A stretch of DNA of 64,000 bases from Streptomyces sp. NRRL F-2580 (GTDB lineage Bacteria; Actinomycetota; Actinomycetes; Streptomycetales; Streptomycetaceae), in the NCBI RefSeq assembly GCF_000720115.1, contig NZ_JOIR01000022.1:112288-176287 (forward strand), given 5' to 3'. The notes beneath the pieces were generated by a model, which did no database searches, was not told the origin of the DNA, and saw only the letters and a program-made list of their open reading frames with translations. Shown piece by piece: positions 53,441 through 62,649 of the stretch. Position numbers and translations under genes: made by a program. Every line of letters starts with the position of its first letter. The first letter of the stretch is position 1.

Positions 53441-53871
53441 CCGGCCGGTCACATCCGCAGCCTCCGCCATCACCCGCACATGCAGCGACGACACCGACCC
53501 CGAACCCCGATCCACCGCCAACAGACGACGCACCACCACACCCGCGCCAGCCGCAACTCCTCACCCATACCCCCCAGCACACCCGCCGACAGGGAGTCGC
53601 ACACACAGGAATGGGCAACCCCATGACAGCCAGCCGTCCTGCCGCTAAGCAGCCCGCGGCAGCAGCCTGGTCACCAGGTGGCAGCCAAGAGCACCAGCCC
53701 CCGCAGGACTGCCACCCAACAATCCCCGGCCTACAAACACGGACCAGCACCGTCCTCAACCCCCACCCACTGCCACCACCCCACCCACTCACACCCGGGC
53801 GGGCGGTGAAGCCACGCTGGGGCACTATGGGGTTTGGCCGGGCCGCTGCTCATGCTCGCCCGCGGCAGGGC
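53441..53871. other. Stretch without a gene
   Basis: Strongly C-rich on the plus strand, with long Pro/Thr/His-coding low complexity (for example CCACCCCACCCACTCACACC near 53775). No supported start on either strand. Confidence 0.35.
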
Positions 53872-54096
53872 TCACTCCGGCAGGGGCTTCACGATCGTGT
53901 GGGTGATGACCTGCCCCTTGATGTACTTCTTCTCGAGACTCTGCTGGCCGGCGGTGTCCTCGACGACGAGCTCGCCGTCGAGGACCAGGCCGCCGGGGCG
54001 CTGCCCGGCGGCCGCCACCAGGTCCGACCACCGCGGTCCTGGACCAGCGCCCCTCGCGGACTTCCTGTCGTTGACCATTCCCACCGACCACACCAC
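53872..54096 (-). pseudogene. ATP-dependent DNA ligase-like fragment joined to another tail
   Basis: The minus-strand frame contains WSDLVAAAGQRPGGLVLDGE followed by LVVEDTAGQ, the motif III region of an ATP-dependent DNA ligase (LDGELVV). It then runs into an unrelated ending (LEKKYIKGQVITHTIVKPL). Other ligase motifs, including the AMP-bound lysine, are missing. It is a chimeric remnant. Confidence 0.45.
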
Positions 54097-54149
54097 GTCC
54101 TAGACTGCGACCGCTCCAAATCCTGGCGATCATTAGGAGGGCGCGCAAG

Positions 54150-54875
54150 ATGAACCGAGCACTGATCAGCGCATTTGCGGCCGTGACGTTAGTTGTGTCC
54201 GGGGGAAGTGCCGCCACCGCTTCCGACGGCGCTCCGCCGCGCACCACGCACGGCCCTTGCCAATACACGCAGACCCCGGACGAGCCGCCCGCGCGTCATG
54301 TTCCGCTGCCGCCCGACCCGCGGCGCACCCCTAGCCGTGGCACGGTTGACATGGCTGTTCCGACCAGCCAGGGCCCGCTCCCGCTGCACTTGGACCAGGC
54401 CAAGGCGCCGTGCACGGTCCAGAGTTTCCTGCACCTGGCACGGCACGGGTTCTACGACCGGACGGTGTGCCACCGTCTGACGGCGTACCCGACGCTGAAG
54501 GTCCTGCAGTGCGGCGACCCGACCGGGACCGGTGAGGGAGGGCCCGGGTACAGGTACAAGGACGAGTTGCCGGTGGATTTGCCACCCGCACCGACCGATC
54601 CGACCGGCGCGCGCCGCCTGTACGGGCGCGGCCTGCTGGCGATGGCCAACGCCGGTCCGGACACGAACGGCTCACAGTTCTTCGTCGTCTACGGCGACTC
54701 CGCACTACGCCCGAACTACACGGTGTTCGGCACGGTCGGCTCCGACGGCCTGGCAACACTCGACAAAACCGCCGCCGGAGGAATCGAGCCGACCGCGGAG
54801 GACCCGGCACCGGTCGACGGCACACCCGTGCTGCGGACCGAGCTGCTCCGCGTCCGGCCGGCCTGCTGGCATTGA
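54150..54875 (+). CDS. Secreted cyclophilin-type peptidyl-prolyl isomerase
   Basis: The 241-residue product has a signal peptide (MNRALISAFAAVTLVVSGGS). The cyclophilin domain follows from about residue 65 with FYDRTVCHRLTAYPTLKVLQ, CGDPTGTGEGGPGYRYKDEL, GRGLLAMANAGPDTNGSQFF and NYTVFGTVGSDG. The catalytic-type Arg is present in CHRL. It probably helps the folding of exported proteins. TAGGAGGG precedes ATG 54150 at a suitable distance. Confidence 0.92.
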   Translation: MNRALISAFAAVTLVVSGGSAATASDGAPPRTTHGPCQYTQTPDEPPARHVPLPPDPRRTPSRGTVDMAVPTSQGPLPLHLDQAKAPCTVQSFLHLARHGFYDRTVCHRLTAYPTLKVLQCGDPTGTGEGGPGYRYKDELPVDLPPAPTDPTGARRLYGRGLLAMANAGPDTNGSQFFVVYGDSALRPNYTVFGTVGSDGLATLDKTAAGGIEPTAEDPAPVDGTPVLRTELLRVRPACWH

Positions 54876-54959
54876 CTCCCCGCGGCCGCGCCGAAGCCAC
54901 GGCCGCTGCGGTGGGGTCTGTCCGGGGCCAGGTGGTGGTGGAGCGGGAGCGGGGCGCCA

Positions 54960-55290
54960 TCGGGGAGCCCCACGGCCGGGACGCGGGCGCGGGCCGTGCG
55001 GTCAGCGGCGTGGTCAGGGCGTTCAGGGTCGCGTCCACGAGGCGGCCCACCAGGGCCGTGCCCGTGGCCTGCTTCCAGGAACTCTCGGCCGTCAGGCGGT
55101 TCAGGTGCTGGGCAACGGTGTGTGACTGTTGTTCTCGCGGATGTTCTGCATGCGGGCGGCCAGCAGGGGCAACTGACGTGAGCCGACCAGGAGACCCGCT
55201 TCCCGCTCCGGCAGGACGTCCATCACCAACGACACCATCTGCGAGTGCGCGGCCGGATGCACCCTCAGCTGCTCAAGGCACGAGCCCGGT
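54960..55290 (-). pseudogene. Unrecognised protein remnant, frameshifted
   Basis: The minus strand gives EQLRVHPAAHSQMVSLVMDV, LPEREAGLLVGSRQLPLLAA and RMQNIRENNSHT. After a frameshift near 55125 it gives VAQHLNRLTAESSWKQATGT and ALVGRLVDATLNALTTPLTA. The helical, conserved-looking sequence indicates a real ancestor, but I cannot name the family. No start was found. Confidence 0.45.
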
Positions 55291-55525
55291 TGCCGAGGTC
55301 GAGGTCGAGGTCGCGGGGGACGTCCAGGCCCACTGTCAGGGGCCCCAGGCGCGCTTCGCGTCCGTGGTCGCGGGCGCGGCCCACAGATCGGCGGCCTCCC
55401 GCACCCGCGGCGCAGCAGCGGCACCCGCGGCAGCGGGGACGCGCATCGCCCTTACCTATTACTGGCCTTGAAGGCGGGTTGTCGTAGGGGCTGACGATCG
55501 GTGATCGTCGCGGTATGCCGGGTGT

Positions 55526-55640
55526 ATGAGGTATCCGCAGGGTGGGGGTCTGACCGCGGAGAGGCAAGCCTTTCGCGAGCGGATCCGGATGGAAGCAGCG
55601 GTGATGTTCGCCGCCGGGCGGGGCAGTACGGACATCGAGG
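55526..55640 (+). pseudogene. IS630-type transposase N-terminal remnant
   Basis: The frame begins MRYPQGGGLTAERQAFRERI followed by RMEAAVMFAAGRGSTDIEVD, the N-terminus of Streptomyces IS630-group transposases (RYxQGGGLT...RxRxEAAxxFxxG). The HTH and DDE core that should follow are missing. Confidence 0.7.
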
Positions 55641-55789
55641 TCGATGTACGCCACACGGTCCCGTGCCTCGGGCTCGCGGAGCACGAGCCGCTCGGTCCGC
55701 GACGGGACGGGCGGTGTCGGGTCGCGCCAGGAGATGGTGTTCTCACCAGACCAAACAGCCGATCACGGGATAAAACAGCGGGATAAAAC

Positions 55790-55901
55790 GACCTCTGAGT
55801 TGAAGCTCGGCACGTGGGTCGACAACCAGCGCCGGCGGGCCGCAGCGCTGACACCTGAGCGGGTCGAGCAACTCTCCAAGGTCGGGATGCGGTGGGCGTA
55901 G
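55790..55901 (+). pseudogene. Helicase-associated-domain C-terminal remnant
   Basis: The frame ends LKLGTWVDNQRRRAAALTPE, then RVEQLSKVGMRWA and a stop. The pattern (LGxWxxNQRRR...LTPERxxxLxxxGMxW) is the helicase-associated (HA) repeat found at the ends of Streptomyces helicase-like proteins. The helicase itself is gone. Confidence 0.65.
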
Positions 55902-55912
55902 CCGCGCTCACG

Positions 55913-55955
55913 AGCAGCCGGGCTGGACAGGGTGTTCCTGTCCAGCCCGGCTGCT
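55913..55955. terminator. 19-bp perfect hairpin
   Basis: AGCAGCCGGGCTGGACAGG and its exact complement flank GTGTT. It lies 6 bp after the stop of the minus-strand gene at 55962 and 11 bp after the HA remnant, so it can end transcription from both sides. Confidence 0.85.
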
Positions 55956-55961
55956 ACGTGG

Positions 55962-56193
55962 TCAGCCGAAGTCGAGCATGTCCTGGTGCAGAGCTGGCGT
56001 ACGCGGGGAGGGACCCAACGGGGGCGTGGGCGCGTGGCCCTGCTGGCCAGCTTCCCAGCGTGCGATCAGCTCCGCCTTCCAACCCTTCTCCGCAGGCCAT
56101 GGAACGCCCCATTCGGCGAGCTGGGCACGCGTCCTATCCGCCCTTGGGCGTGCGGGCGGCGTCGATCTCTTCAGATGACGGCAGTACAGACAT
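55962..56193 (-). pseudogene. Small conserved protein with one-base insertion
   Basis: From ATG 56193 the frame reads MSVLPSSEEIDAARTPKGG and meets a stop. With one base removed at about 56135 (GGCGGATAGGACG versus GGCGGATGGACG) it continues WTRAQLAEWGVPWPAEKGWK, AELIARWEAGQQGHAP and ends HQDMLDFG. The second part matches a short Streptomyces/phage-type protein family with a GGWT...WGVPWPPPKGW core, function unknown. A strong hairpin follows the stop, so this was probably an expressed gene. Confidence 0.65.
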
Positions 56194-56389
56194 GTGGAAT
56201 CAACGAACGACAGGACGCAGGTGTCACCCGCCGACCGGCCAGGGTGTGTCGCCGAACCAGTCCCCGCGGCGCCGCTCGCCGGGGCGCAGGTCGTACAGTG
56301 CTCGGCCGCCGGGTGCCGAACTTCCCGATCTCGGTCATCGCGCGGCGCCGGTCTGGATCTCGTCCCGGCACACGCACCGGAGGTCGATG

Positions 56390-56779
56390 TCAGCTCGGGC
56401 AGGAGCCGGCGCAGAGGGAGCCAATGGTGTAGGTCCCCGCGAGATTTCCCCTGGTGCCGGCGGTGGTGCTGCCGATCCGATTCGTGTAGTTGACGCTGTG
56501 GTAGTAGTGGAACCTGCTATTGGTGCGATTGTAGACGGACCGGGTGTTCGTGCCGGCTCGCATCCATGAACACTGGGAACGGGTGTCGGTGGAGCTCTGG
56601 GACCACTGGCATTTCTGTCCGCCCCCGTCCCTCTCCGAGTAGAAGCAGATCCAGCCGGACGCGCAGTTGTCGTAGCCGCTGATCGAGACGGCGTCGGCCT
56701 GGGCCGCGGGCGCGAGTGCAAGCGCTGCACCGACGAGCCCGGTCGTTACGGCCAGGCTGAACTTTGTCCGACGGTTCAT
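56390..56779 (-). CDS. Secreted peptidase inhibitor family I36-like protein
   Basis: The 129-residue product has a Sec signal (NRRTKFSLAVTTGLVGAALA) and a compact Cys-rich domain (NCASGWICFYSERDGGGQKC, SQCSWMRAGTNTRSVYNRTN). This is the pattern of family I36 (Streptomyces metalloproteinase inhibitor-like, beta-gamma-crystallin fold). It may inhibit secreted metalloproteases, including the organism's own. AAGGAGGGG directly precedes ATG 56779. Confidence 0.88.
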   Translation of the reverse strand: MNRRTKFSLAVTTGLVGAALALAPAAQADAVSISGYDNCASGWICFYSERDGGGQKCQWSQSSTDTRSQCSWMRAGTNTRSVYNRTNSRFHYYHSVNYTNRIGSTTAGTRGNLAGTYTIGSLCAGSCPS

Positions 56780-57256
56780 TACCCCTCCTTCGACTGAGGC
56801 GAGATTGCCGTGGCGGCCTGCACCGTCGAGGCTCGGGCTGCCACCGAGAAGTCTGGTGGGTACACCGATGAGCGGCTACGGATGAATCAGCCAGTTCGTT
56901 GAACTTCGTTCGCCATAAGGCATGTTCGAGGCTCTTCGTGCCATCAGAGCCGGAACTCCCCATGTGAGCGGTTTGTCGTCCACCGATTCCTGAGGGGCCG
57001 TTCGTACGAGCCGGATCGGTAATGCTCCACTTCGCACCGGGGTCAATCGGTGGTGCCACAAACGCGGGGGAGAGCTGTCAGATGCTCGTGACCTCGGACG
57101 ATGGCCCGTCGAGGAGGCTGAGCCGGCTGGTTGTCGGACGAGAGCACGATCATGGCTGAACCTGAAGGAGGTCTTGCCCGTCGTCGACTGCGGACCGGGA
57201 ATCCCAGGGGCCAGCCCCTGGACCCCGCCAGCGCCTAGGCACTGTCTAACAAATGA
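56780..57256. other. Stretch without a gene
   Basis: It is the leader region of the I36 gene plus unassigned sequence. No supported frame on either strand. Confidence 0.35.
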
Positions 57257-57430
57257 TCAACTGGCTGGTTCGCGGAGCCAGAGGATCAGCGGTTTGAGCC
57301 TCTTGAGCGCGTCCACCTCTTTTTCCAGCTCGGCGAAGGACGCGCCGCCGTCCTCCATCGACTCTCGGAACACATAGAGGAACGTGCCTACGCCGAGACC
57401 GATCTTCACGGACTTGATGGCGAATTCCTT
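57257..57430 (-). pseudogene. Small membrane/coiled-coil protein remnant
   Basis: The minus strand encodes AKEFAIKSVKIGLGVGTFLY, VFRESMEDGGASFAELEKEV and DALKRLKPLILWLREPAS, then a stop. A hydrophobic helix followed by a coiled coil gives it coding character. An in-frame TAG lies three codons upstream of the first shown residue. The only starts are GTG inside the helix, so the 5' part is missing. Family unknown. Confidence 0.45.
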
Positions 57431-57805
57431 GGCGCACTACGGCCGTTCCAGGAGCGGTAGCTCCCTGCACTTCGAGTACTGCGCCACCCGGGCGGCTATC
57501 TCCGGGAGGGTGGGCTCACTTTCGGGTGGCGGTTCGGCTGCCGCAGCCGTGCCGCCCGCGCCAACGGTCAGTCACAAGATGGTGAGGAGTGTGACGATTT
57601 TCTGTTTGACGTGCAGATACATGTGGTCCTTACAGCGCGGCCCGCAGGGGCCGCGCTTCCCCTTGGTAGCAGAGCCACCGTTATTACTCGCGCAGAGCGC
57701 GTGGTCCCGGCCACCGCAAGCCGTTACCCAGGTCATGATCATCTAGCGCGTCGAAGACGCGCACGGCAGGGCCGGCATCCTGAGGGACATCGACCCCGTG
57801 TGGAA
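57431..57805. other. Stretch without a gene
   Basis: No supported frame. The base composition is slightly lower in GC than around it, which fits old foreign DNA. Confidence 0.3.
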
Positions 57806-58140
57806 GAGTGCGGCTCTCTGCATCTGACCTGCGGGCTGACCCCAGCGACCGGCTACCACCTCCTGGTGTGGCTGGCCGGTCAGCCCCTCCGCTCCCCCAC
57901 CCTGCGCGCGAACGTGCCCACGGTGGCCGGCCCCGCCGAGCGCACCGCGTACGCCGAGCAGCTGTGCAAGGAGGCGTTCGAGGCGCTCCATCCCCACATC
58001 GTCTCCGGAGTTCGCCGCCTCCCTGGATGCCCGCGACCTCGGCCGCCCGGCCCCCTCCCTCCAGCACATCGGCGACGTCCCCGCCGACCCCGGCCTGGTC
58101 CTGGCTTTCACCACCGCCCGGGCCCGTGTCGTCACGGGCG
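57806..58140 (+). pseudogene. Unrecognised protein remnant, frameshifted
   Basis: The plus strand gives LTPATGYHLLVWLAGQPLRS, TVAGPAERTAYAEQLCKEAF and EALHPHIVSG. In another frame from about 58010 it gives EFAASLDARDLGRPAPSLQH and IGDVPADPGLVLAFTTARAR. This looks like a real but broken gene. I recognise no family. Confidence 0.4.
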
Positions 58141-58493
58141 GTCGCGCGGCGGGGGAGGTATTCGTCGATCGCGCGTACGGCGTCGTGGTGGACGGACTGG
58201 AGGCGGGTGGCGTCGGAGGCGGCGTTTTTGGGGGATGACGGCGGTCCGTTCGGAGGCCTCCAGGTCCAGGGGCGCCCCCGTGCGCAGCCGGCGGGCGTAC
58301 GAGGAGGACCGGGCGCCCGGATCCGCAATCGGCTCCGGGCGGCCGCGGTGCTTGCGCTACGCACGTCCAATGGGCCCCTCGGCAGCAAAGTCGCTTCAGT
58401 CGCTTGTGAGAAGCTGCAGCTCACAGCCCTACCAGCACAGAATTAGCGACTGAAGGTCACACGTACGTTCTGATTTTTCGTTGTCGGGAAGGA

Positions 58494-58964
58494 TTAGGCG
58501 TCAGCCGCTTGCGCCGGCCTCTCCGACCGTTCGGTTTTGCGGCCCTTGCTCCCAGCCGTCAGCGTGGTTGGGTCGACTGCTTCAGCCGGGGCTCGTGGGG
58601 CAGGAGGCTCTTCAGCCCAGCATGCCGGGGCCGGGGCCGGGGCCGGGATCGGTCGACGAGACGCGCTCTCATGCGCGGGCGGCCTCAGCACGGCGCGGCG
58701 GCGACGCAGACCGAGGACCGCCTTGGCGCCGAGGACGACTCCCTGCACTGCCAGTACGCACGCGCCGAGTCCGTACCGCTCGAAGGCGAAGGCGGCGAAG
58801 AGCGCGGCCCCGAGGAGCGCATCGGCTCCGTCCAAGGCGGCTTCCGGGCGGCGGGCGTCGTGCGCCGTGGCCGCACGGTACCGGCGCAGGGCGGCGTAGG
58901 CACCGAGAAGGCTGAACGCGCCGACGGCCAGGGCGACCCAGCGGAACCAAGAAGGCATCTCCAC
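58494..58964 (-). CDS. Membrane protein with Pro/Ala-rich tail
   Basis: The 156-residue product begins MEMPSWFRWVALAVGAFSLL and has about three helices in the first 90 residues (including LLGAALFAAFAFERYGLGAC). A Pro-rich cytoplasmic tail with PAPAPAPA follows. I know no function. The start is GTG 58964 or ATG 58958. It is divergent from the pectinolytic fusion gene. Confidence 0.7.
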   Translation of the reverse strand: MEMPSWFRWVALAVGAFSLLGAYAALRRYRAATAHDARRPEAALDGADALLGAALFAAFAFERYGLGACVLAVQGVVLGAKAVLGLRRRRAVLRPPAHESASRRPIPAPAPAPACWAEEPPAPRAPAEAVDPTTLTAGSKGRKTERSERPAQAADA

Positions 58965-59164
58965 ATGGCGGAATGTAGATCAACGGCGCAGCCGGGTGGA
59001 TGACCGGCGGGTGAACTCCGGCACAACTCCGGGTTCCGGGCGCGCGGCGGTGCTCGGGCGGCCCGGCCCCGCGCGTGTACGAATCGGCGGGAGTTCGGCA
59101 ACCTTTTCGCCTGCGGCGGCAACTGGCTCGTGTACACCCCCAGCCATCCCCGAGGACAGTGAAA

Positions 59165-61222
59165 ATGGACACCACTCAGCACAAGGCACGTCACCGCAGG
59201 CGCAGACTCGGCCTGAGCGTCGGCATCCCGTTGGCAACGGCCACCGCCGTGGGCTTGTCGTATGGCGGGGTCTTCGGAGTGTTCGGCGAGAACGCCCGGC
59301 CGGAGGCCGGAGCCGCCACCGCGGACACGACGTGGGCCCGTGAGGTCGCGGACGGCTTCGCCTCCGTCAACGCCCTGGGACAGAACGGCACCTACGGCGG
59401 GCGGGACGGCGCGATCGTCACCGTGAAGAACCTCGCCGACCTGGAGAAGTACGCGACCGACTCCAAGCCGTACGTGATCGTCGTGGCGGGCACGATCACC
59501 ATGTCCCCCAAGGGCAACGAGATCAAGGTCGCCTCGAACAAGACCATCGTGGGCGCGGGCACCTCGGGGCAGATCGTCGGCGGAGGGTTCTTCCTGGGCC
59601 AGGGCGTCCACAACGTGATCATCAGGAACCTGACGATCCGCGACTCCTACGCCGGCACGTGGAACGACAAGGACCACGACTGGGACGCCATCCAGATGGA
59701 CGGCGCCCACCACGTGTGGATCGATCACAACAACCTGCGCAACATGGCCGACGGGCTGATCGACAGCCGCAAGGACACCACCTACCTGACGGTGTCCTGG
59801 AACCAGCTGAAGAACGACAACAAGGCCTTCGGCATCGGCTGGACCGACCACGTCACCGCCGACATCACGATTCACCACAACTGGTTCCACGAGACCGAGC
59901 AGCGCAACCCGTCGACGGACAACGTGGCGCACGCGCACCTCTACAACAACTTCCTTCAGGACGACCCGGACTCGTCCATCACCTCCTCCTACGGCAACTA
60001 CGCGCGTGGCGGGACGAAGATGGTGCTGGAGAACAGCTACTTCGAGGGGATGAACAACCCGGTCATCAAGGACGGGACGGCCGCTCTCGTGCAGCGCGGC
60101 AATGTCTTCGTGGACACCACCGGGCGCAACGAGAGCGGTGGCACGGCCTTCGACCCCACGATGTACTACCGCTACACCCCCGACGCGGCCGCCGACGTCC
60201 CCTCGAAGGTGAAGTCCGGCGCCGGCCCGCGCGCCGCCATCGGCAGGGCGACGGCGCCCGCTTCTGCGGCGGCGACCACCCTCACCGTGGCCAAGGACGG
60301 ATCCGGCACGTACAAGACGGTCCAGGCCGCGGTGGACGCCGTACCCGTCGGCAATCCCTCCCGCGTGGTCATCTCGGTCAAGCCGGGCACGTACCGCGAA
60401 TTGGTGAACGTTCCGGCGAACAAGCCGCACGTCACCATCCAGGGCTCGGGCGCGAGCCGCAAGGACACGGTGATCGTGTACGGCAACGCGGCCGGCACGC
60501 GCAAGCCGGACGGTTCGGGCACGTACGGCACACCGGGCAGCGCCACGGTCGCCGTTCGGTCGGACGACTCCCAGCTCCGCAACCTCAGCGTCTCCAACGA
60601 CTTCGACGAGGCCGCGAACCAGTCCCTGGAGGGCCACCAGGCGGTCGCCCTGCTCACGGCCGCGGACAAGATCGTGCTGGACGGCGTCATCGTCACCGGC
60701 GACCAGGACACCCTGGAGATGGAAACCGCGGCGTCGGACAAGCCCGGCCGCGTCTACGTCACCAACTCCTACGTCGTCGGCAACGTCGACTTCATCTTCG
60801 GCCGTGCCACCGCGGTGATCGACCAGTCGGTCATCACCCTCAAGAAGCGCTGGAACGGTACGTCGGCCGGTTACATCACCGCCCCGAGCACCCCGGCGGG
60901 GCGCAAAGGCATCCTCATCAACCGCTCCACGGTCAACGGCGACGTGGCCGCAGCCTCCTTCCAGCTCGGCCGGAACTGGCATCCCGGTGGCGACAAGACG
61001 GTCGACCCCCAGGCCACCGTCCGCAACTCCACCCTCAGTGCCGCGATCAAGAGCACGCCCTGGTCCGACATGGGCGGGTTCTCCTGGAAGGACGACCGCT
61101 TCGCCGAGTACATGAACACCGGTCCGGGCGCCGGCCCGAAGAGCACCGACCGGCCCCATCTGACCGACTCCCAGGCCGCGTCCCAGGAGGTCTCGGACTG
61201 GCTGGGCGACTGGACCCCGTAG
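59165..61222 (+). CDS. Pectate lyase (PL1) - pectinesterase (CE8) fusion, exported
   Basis: The 685-residue product has a basic N-region and hydrophobic signal (RRRRLGLSVGIPLATATAVG). A PL1 domain covers about 50-330, with KTIVGAGTSGQIVGGGFFLG, HVWIDHNNLRNMADGLID (Asp187 in WIDH) and TEQRNPSTDNVAHAHLYNNF. After a short Ala-rich linker the CE8 domain (about 365-680) has TVAKDGSGTYKTVQAAVDAV, GDQDTLE (Asp515), GNVDFIFG (Asp542), YITAPSTPAGRKG and QLGRNWHPGG. Pectinesterases remove methyl esters and so create the substrate for pectate lyases. Joining both in one chain should demethylate and cut plant pectin in sequence. GAGG is nine bases before ATG 59165. Confidence 0.93.
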   Translation: MDTTQHKARHRRRRLGLSVGIPLATATAVGLSYGGVFGVFGENARPEAGAATADTTWAREVADGFASVNALGQNGTYGGRDGAIVTVKNLADLEKYATDSKPYVIVVAGTITMSPKGNEIKVASNKTIVGAGTSGQIVGGGFFLGQGVHNVIIRNLTIRDSYAGTWNDKDHDWDAIQMDGAHHVWIDHNNLRNMADGLIDSRKDTTYLTVSWNQLKNDNKAFGIGWTDHVTADITIHHNWFHETEQRNPSTDNVAHAHLYNNFLQDDPDSSITSSYGNYARGGTKMVLENSYFEGMNNPVIKDGTAALVQRGNVFVDTTGRNESGGTAFDPTMYYRYTPDAAADVPSKVKSGAGPRAAIGRATAPASAAATTLTVAKDGSGTYKTVQAAVDAVPVGNPSRVVISVKPGTYRELVNVPANKPHVTIQGSGASRKDTVIVYGNAAGTRKPDGSGTYGTPGSATVAVRSDDSQLRNLSVSNDFDEAANQSLEGHQAVALLTAADKIVLDGVIVTGDQDTLEMETAASDKPGRVYVTNSYVVGNVDFIFGRATAVIDQSVITLKKRWNGTSAGYITAPSTPAGRKGILINRSTVNGDVAAASFQLGRNWHPGGDKTVDPQATVRNSTLSAAIKSTPWSDMGGFSWKDDRFAEYMNTGPGAGPKSTDRPHLTDSQAASQEVSDWLGDWTP

Positions 61223-61240
61223 ACCGACGGGAGTAGGAGC

Positions 61241-61285
61241 TCACTCCGGTGCCCGGGCGGGCGCGCCCGCCCGGGCACCGGAGTG
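61241..61285. terminator. 20-bp perfect hairpin between convergent genes
   Basis: CACTCCGGTGCCCGGGCGGG and its exact complement flank GCGCG. It sits between the fusion-gene stop and the convergent pectate lyase stop, and so serves both directions. Confidence 0.88.
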
Positions 61286-61290
61286 GTGGA

Positions 61291-62118
61291 TCACTTCAGG
61301 ACGCCCTCGCCCGCACTGCGGGCGAGGGACGCGGGCAGGCCCGCCGCGGAGGACTCCAGTCCCCTGCTGAGGGTGGGCCTCCAGTTCGTCTCGGGCTTGA
61401 TCTTCTTCTTGTTCGCCGCGTTGTACGCGGCGACGAGGTCGGTGACCGAGCCGTTGACCATGTTCCCGCTGCCGGCCACGGCGCCCGTGCCGTCACCCGA
61501 CAGGAGTTGGGACGCCTTCCGGTCGGAGGAGAGCGTCCAGCAGTTGTTCTGTGCCACGACCTGGACGCCGGCACGTGCGTTCACGCTGTAGCTGTGGGTG
61601 TAGCCGTTGCGCGCGGCGGTGTCGAAGTGGTTGTTGTAGAGGTGGACCTGTCCGACCCGGGCCAGCGGCGCGCGCTGCACGATGCTTTGGAAGACATTGT
61701 GGTGCAGCGTGACACGGAGCTTGGTGTCCTTGTCGCTGCTGCCGATGAGCATGGTCCTGTCGTGGTCGTTGAAGCGGTTGTACCAGGCGGTGACCAGGTC
61801 CGATGTATTGGTGATGCCGAGGGCGCCGTCGTGCACCTGGTACTCGCGGCCGAAGCAGCGCGGGTTCGAGGCGTCGAAGTGCGGGCCGTCGGTGAACGTG
61901 TTGTGGAATGCCCACACGTGCGTCGCCCCCCGCAGGGTGACGGCATCGTACGCGGGTGGAACCGTCTCCCAGTAGAGGTGGTCGACGACCGCGGTCGACA
62001 GCTTTAGGAGCTCTGCCCGCATCCGGTCGACCGTCTCCTTCTGCTCGTCGCTCCAACCGGGGCTGTCGGGGACATCGCCGCGGTGGGAGAACCGCTCACC
62101 GCGCGCCCAGCCGGCCAT
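61291..62118 (-). CDS. PL1 pectate lyase, N-truncated and probably decayed
   Basis: The 275-residue product holds the second half of a PL1 beta-helix: YDAVTLRGATHVWAFHNTFT, GREYQVHDGALGITNTSDLV, TMLIGSSDKDTKLRVTLHHN, QRAPLARVGQVHLYNNHF. Family members are near 400-450 residues with a signal peptide, and both are missing. The usual WIDH calcium-binding Asp is replaced (HVWAFHNTF). The catalytic-type Arg in QRAP is kept. It would be neither exported nor likely active. It converges on the pectinolytic fusion gene and may be a decaying paralogue. Confidence 0.75.
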   Translation of the reverse strand: MAGWARGERFSHRGDVPDSPGWSDEQKETVDRMRAELLKLSTAVVDHLYWETVPPAYDAVTLRGATHVWAFHNTFTDGPHFDASNPRCFGREYQVHDGALGITNTSDLVTAWYNRFNDHDRTMLIGSSDKDTKLRVTLHHNVFQSIVQRAPLARVGQVHLYNNHFDTAARNGYTHSYSVNARAGVQVVAQNNCWTLSSDRKASQLLSGDGTGAVAGSGNMVNGSVTDLVAAYNAANKKKIKPETNWRPTLSRGLESSAAGLPASLARSAGEGVLK

Positions 62119-62649
62119 GGGCTCTACGCTCCAGGGCAGTTCGGCCAGGTAGGGCGCGGTGCTCGGCGTGGGCGCGGTGGAGGCGCTCCTACAGTCGAAG
62201 GAGCTCGTCGGGGAACGAGGGCGCAGTGGTGGTCACACCTGGATCGTAAATCTGTTCGGTTTCTGTAGGGAAGTCGACGCTCGGGGGTGTCACCTGTTCG
62301 CGCTCCGGCTCCCCGAGGCCGGTCTCCCCCGGGGCAGGGGCACGCTGCTCCGGGATCTAACAGTCGCATCGGGCCCGACGACCGCTACCGGGACGGCCCC
62401 GTCCAGGATCGCTGGGGGGCGACATGTGGGCAGGTTGGGGCCCGTCTTCGAGCTGGAGTCGTCGGGCCGGGTTGGAGGCAGGATAATGACGCCCGCTTGA
62501 AGGTCGGCCAGGCGGTCACGGTCCGCGTCGGTCACCCAGAACCGGTCGACCTTGGTCCCCCTGAGGTACTCGACGGGAACGATCGTTCCGGCCGCCGTCC
62601 GGCGTACGAGGTCGTCGAACAGCACGTCACGCCCGGCCCCCCCTGGCCG
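62119..62649. other. Stretch without a firm gene
   Basis: A minus-strand frame at 62470-62625 reads VRRTAAGTIVPVEYLRGTKV followed by DRFWVTDADRDRLADLQAG, which has coding character, but no family or ribosome site was found. The rest is unassigned. Confidence 0.3.

Noticed and set aside
53079..53825. Gly/Cys-rich minus-strand protein as a possible secreted peptide
   Set aside because: The Gly/Cys richness comes from C-rich low-complexity DNA on the other strand. Only the C-terminal part resembles a transposase HTH.
58685..61159. Minus-strand frame of about 820 codons opposite the pectinolytic fusion
   Set aside because: Valine/Arg/Asp-rich shadow of the plus-strand gene, no domain pattern.
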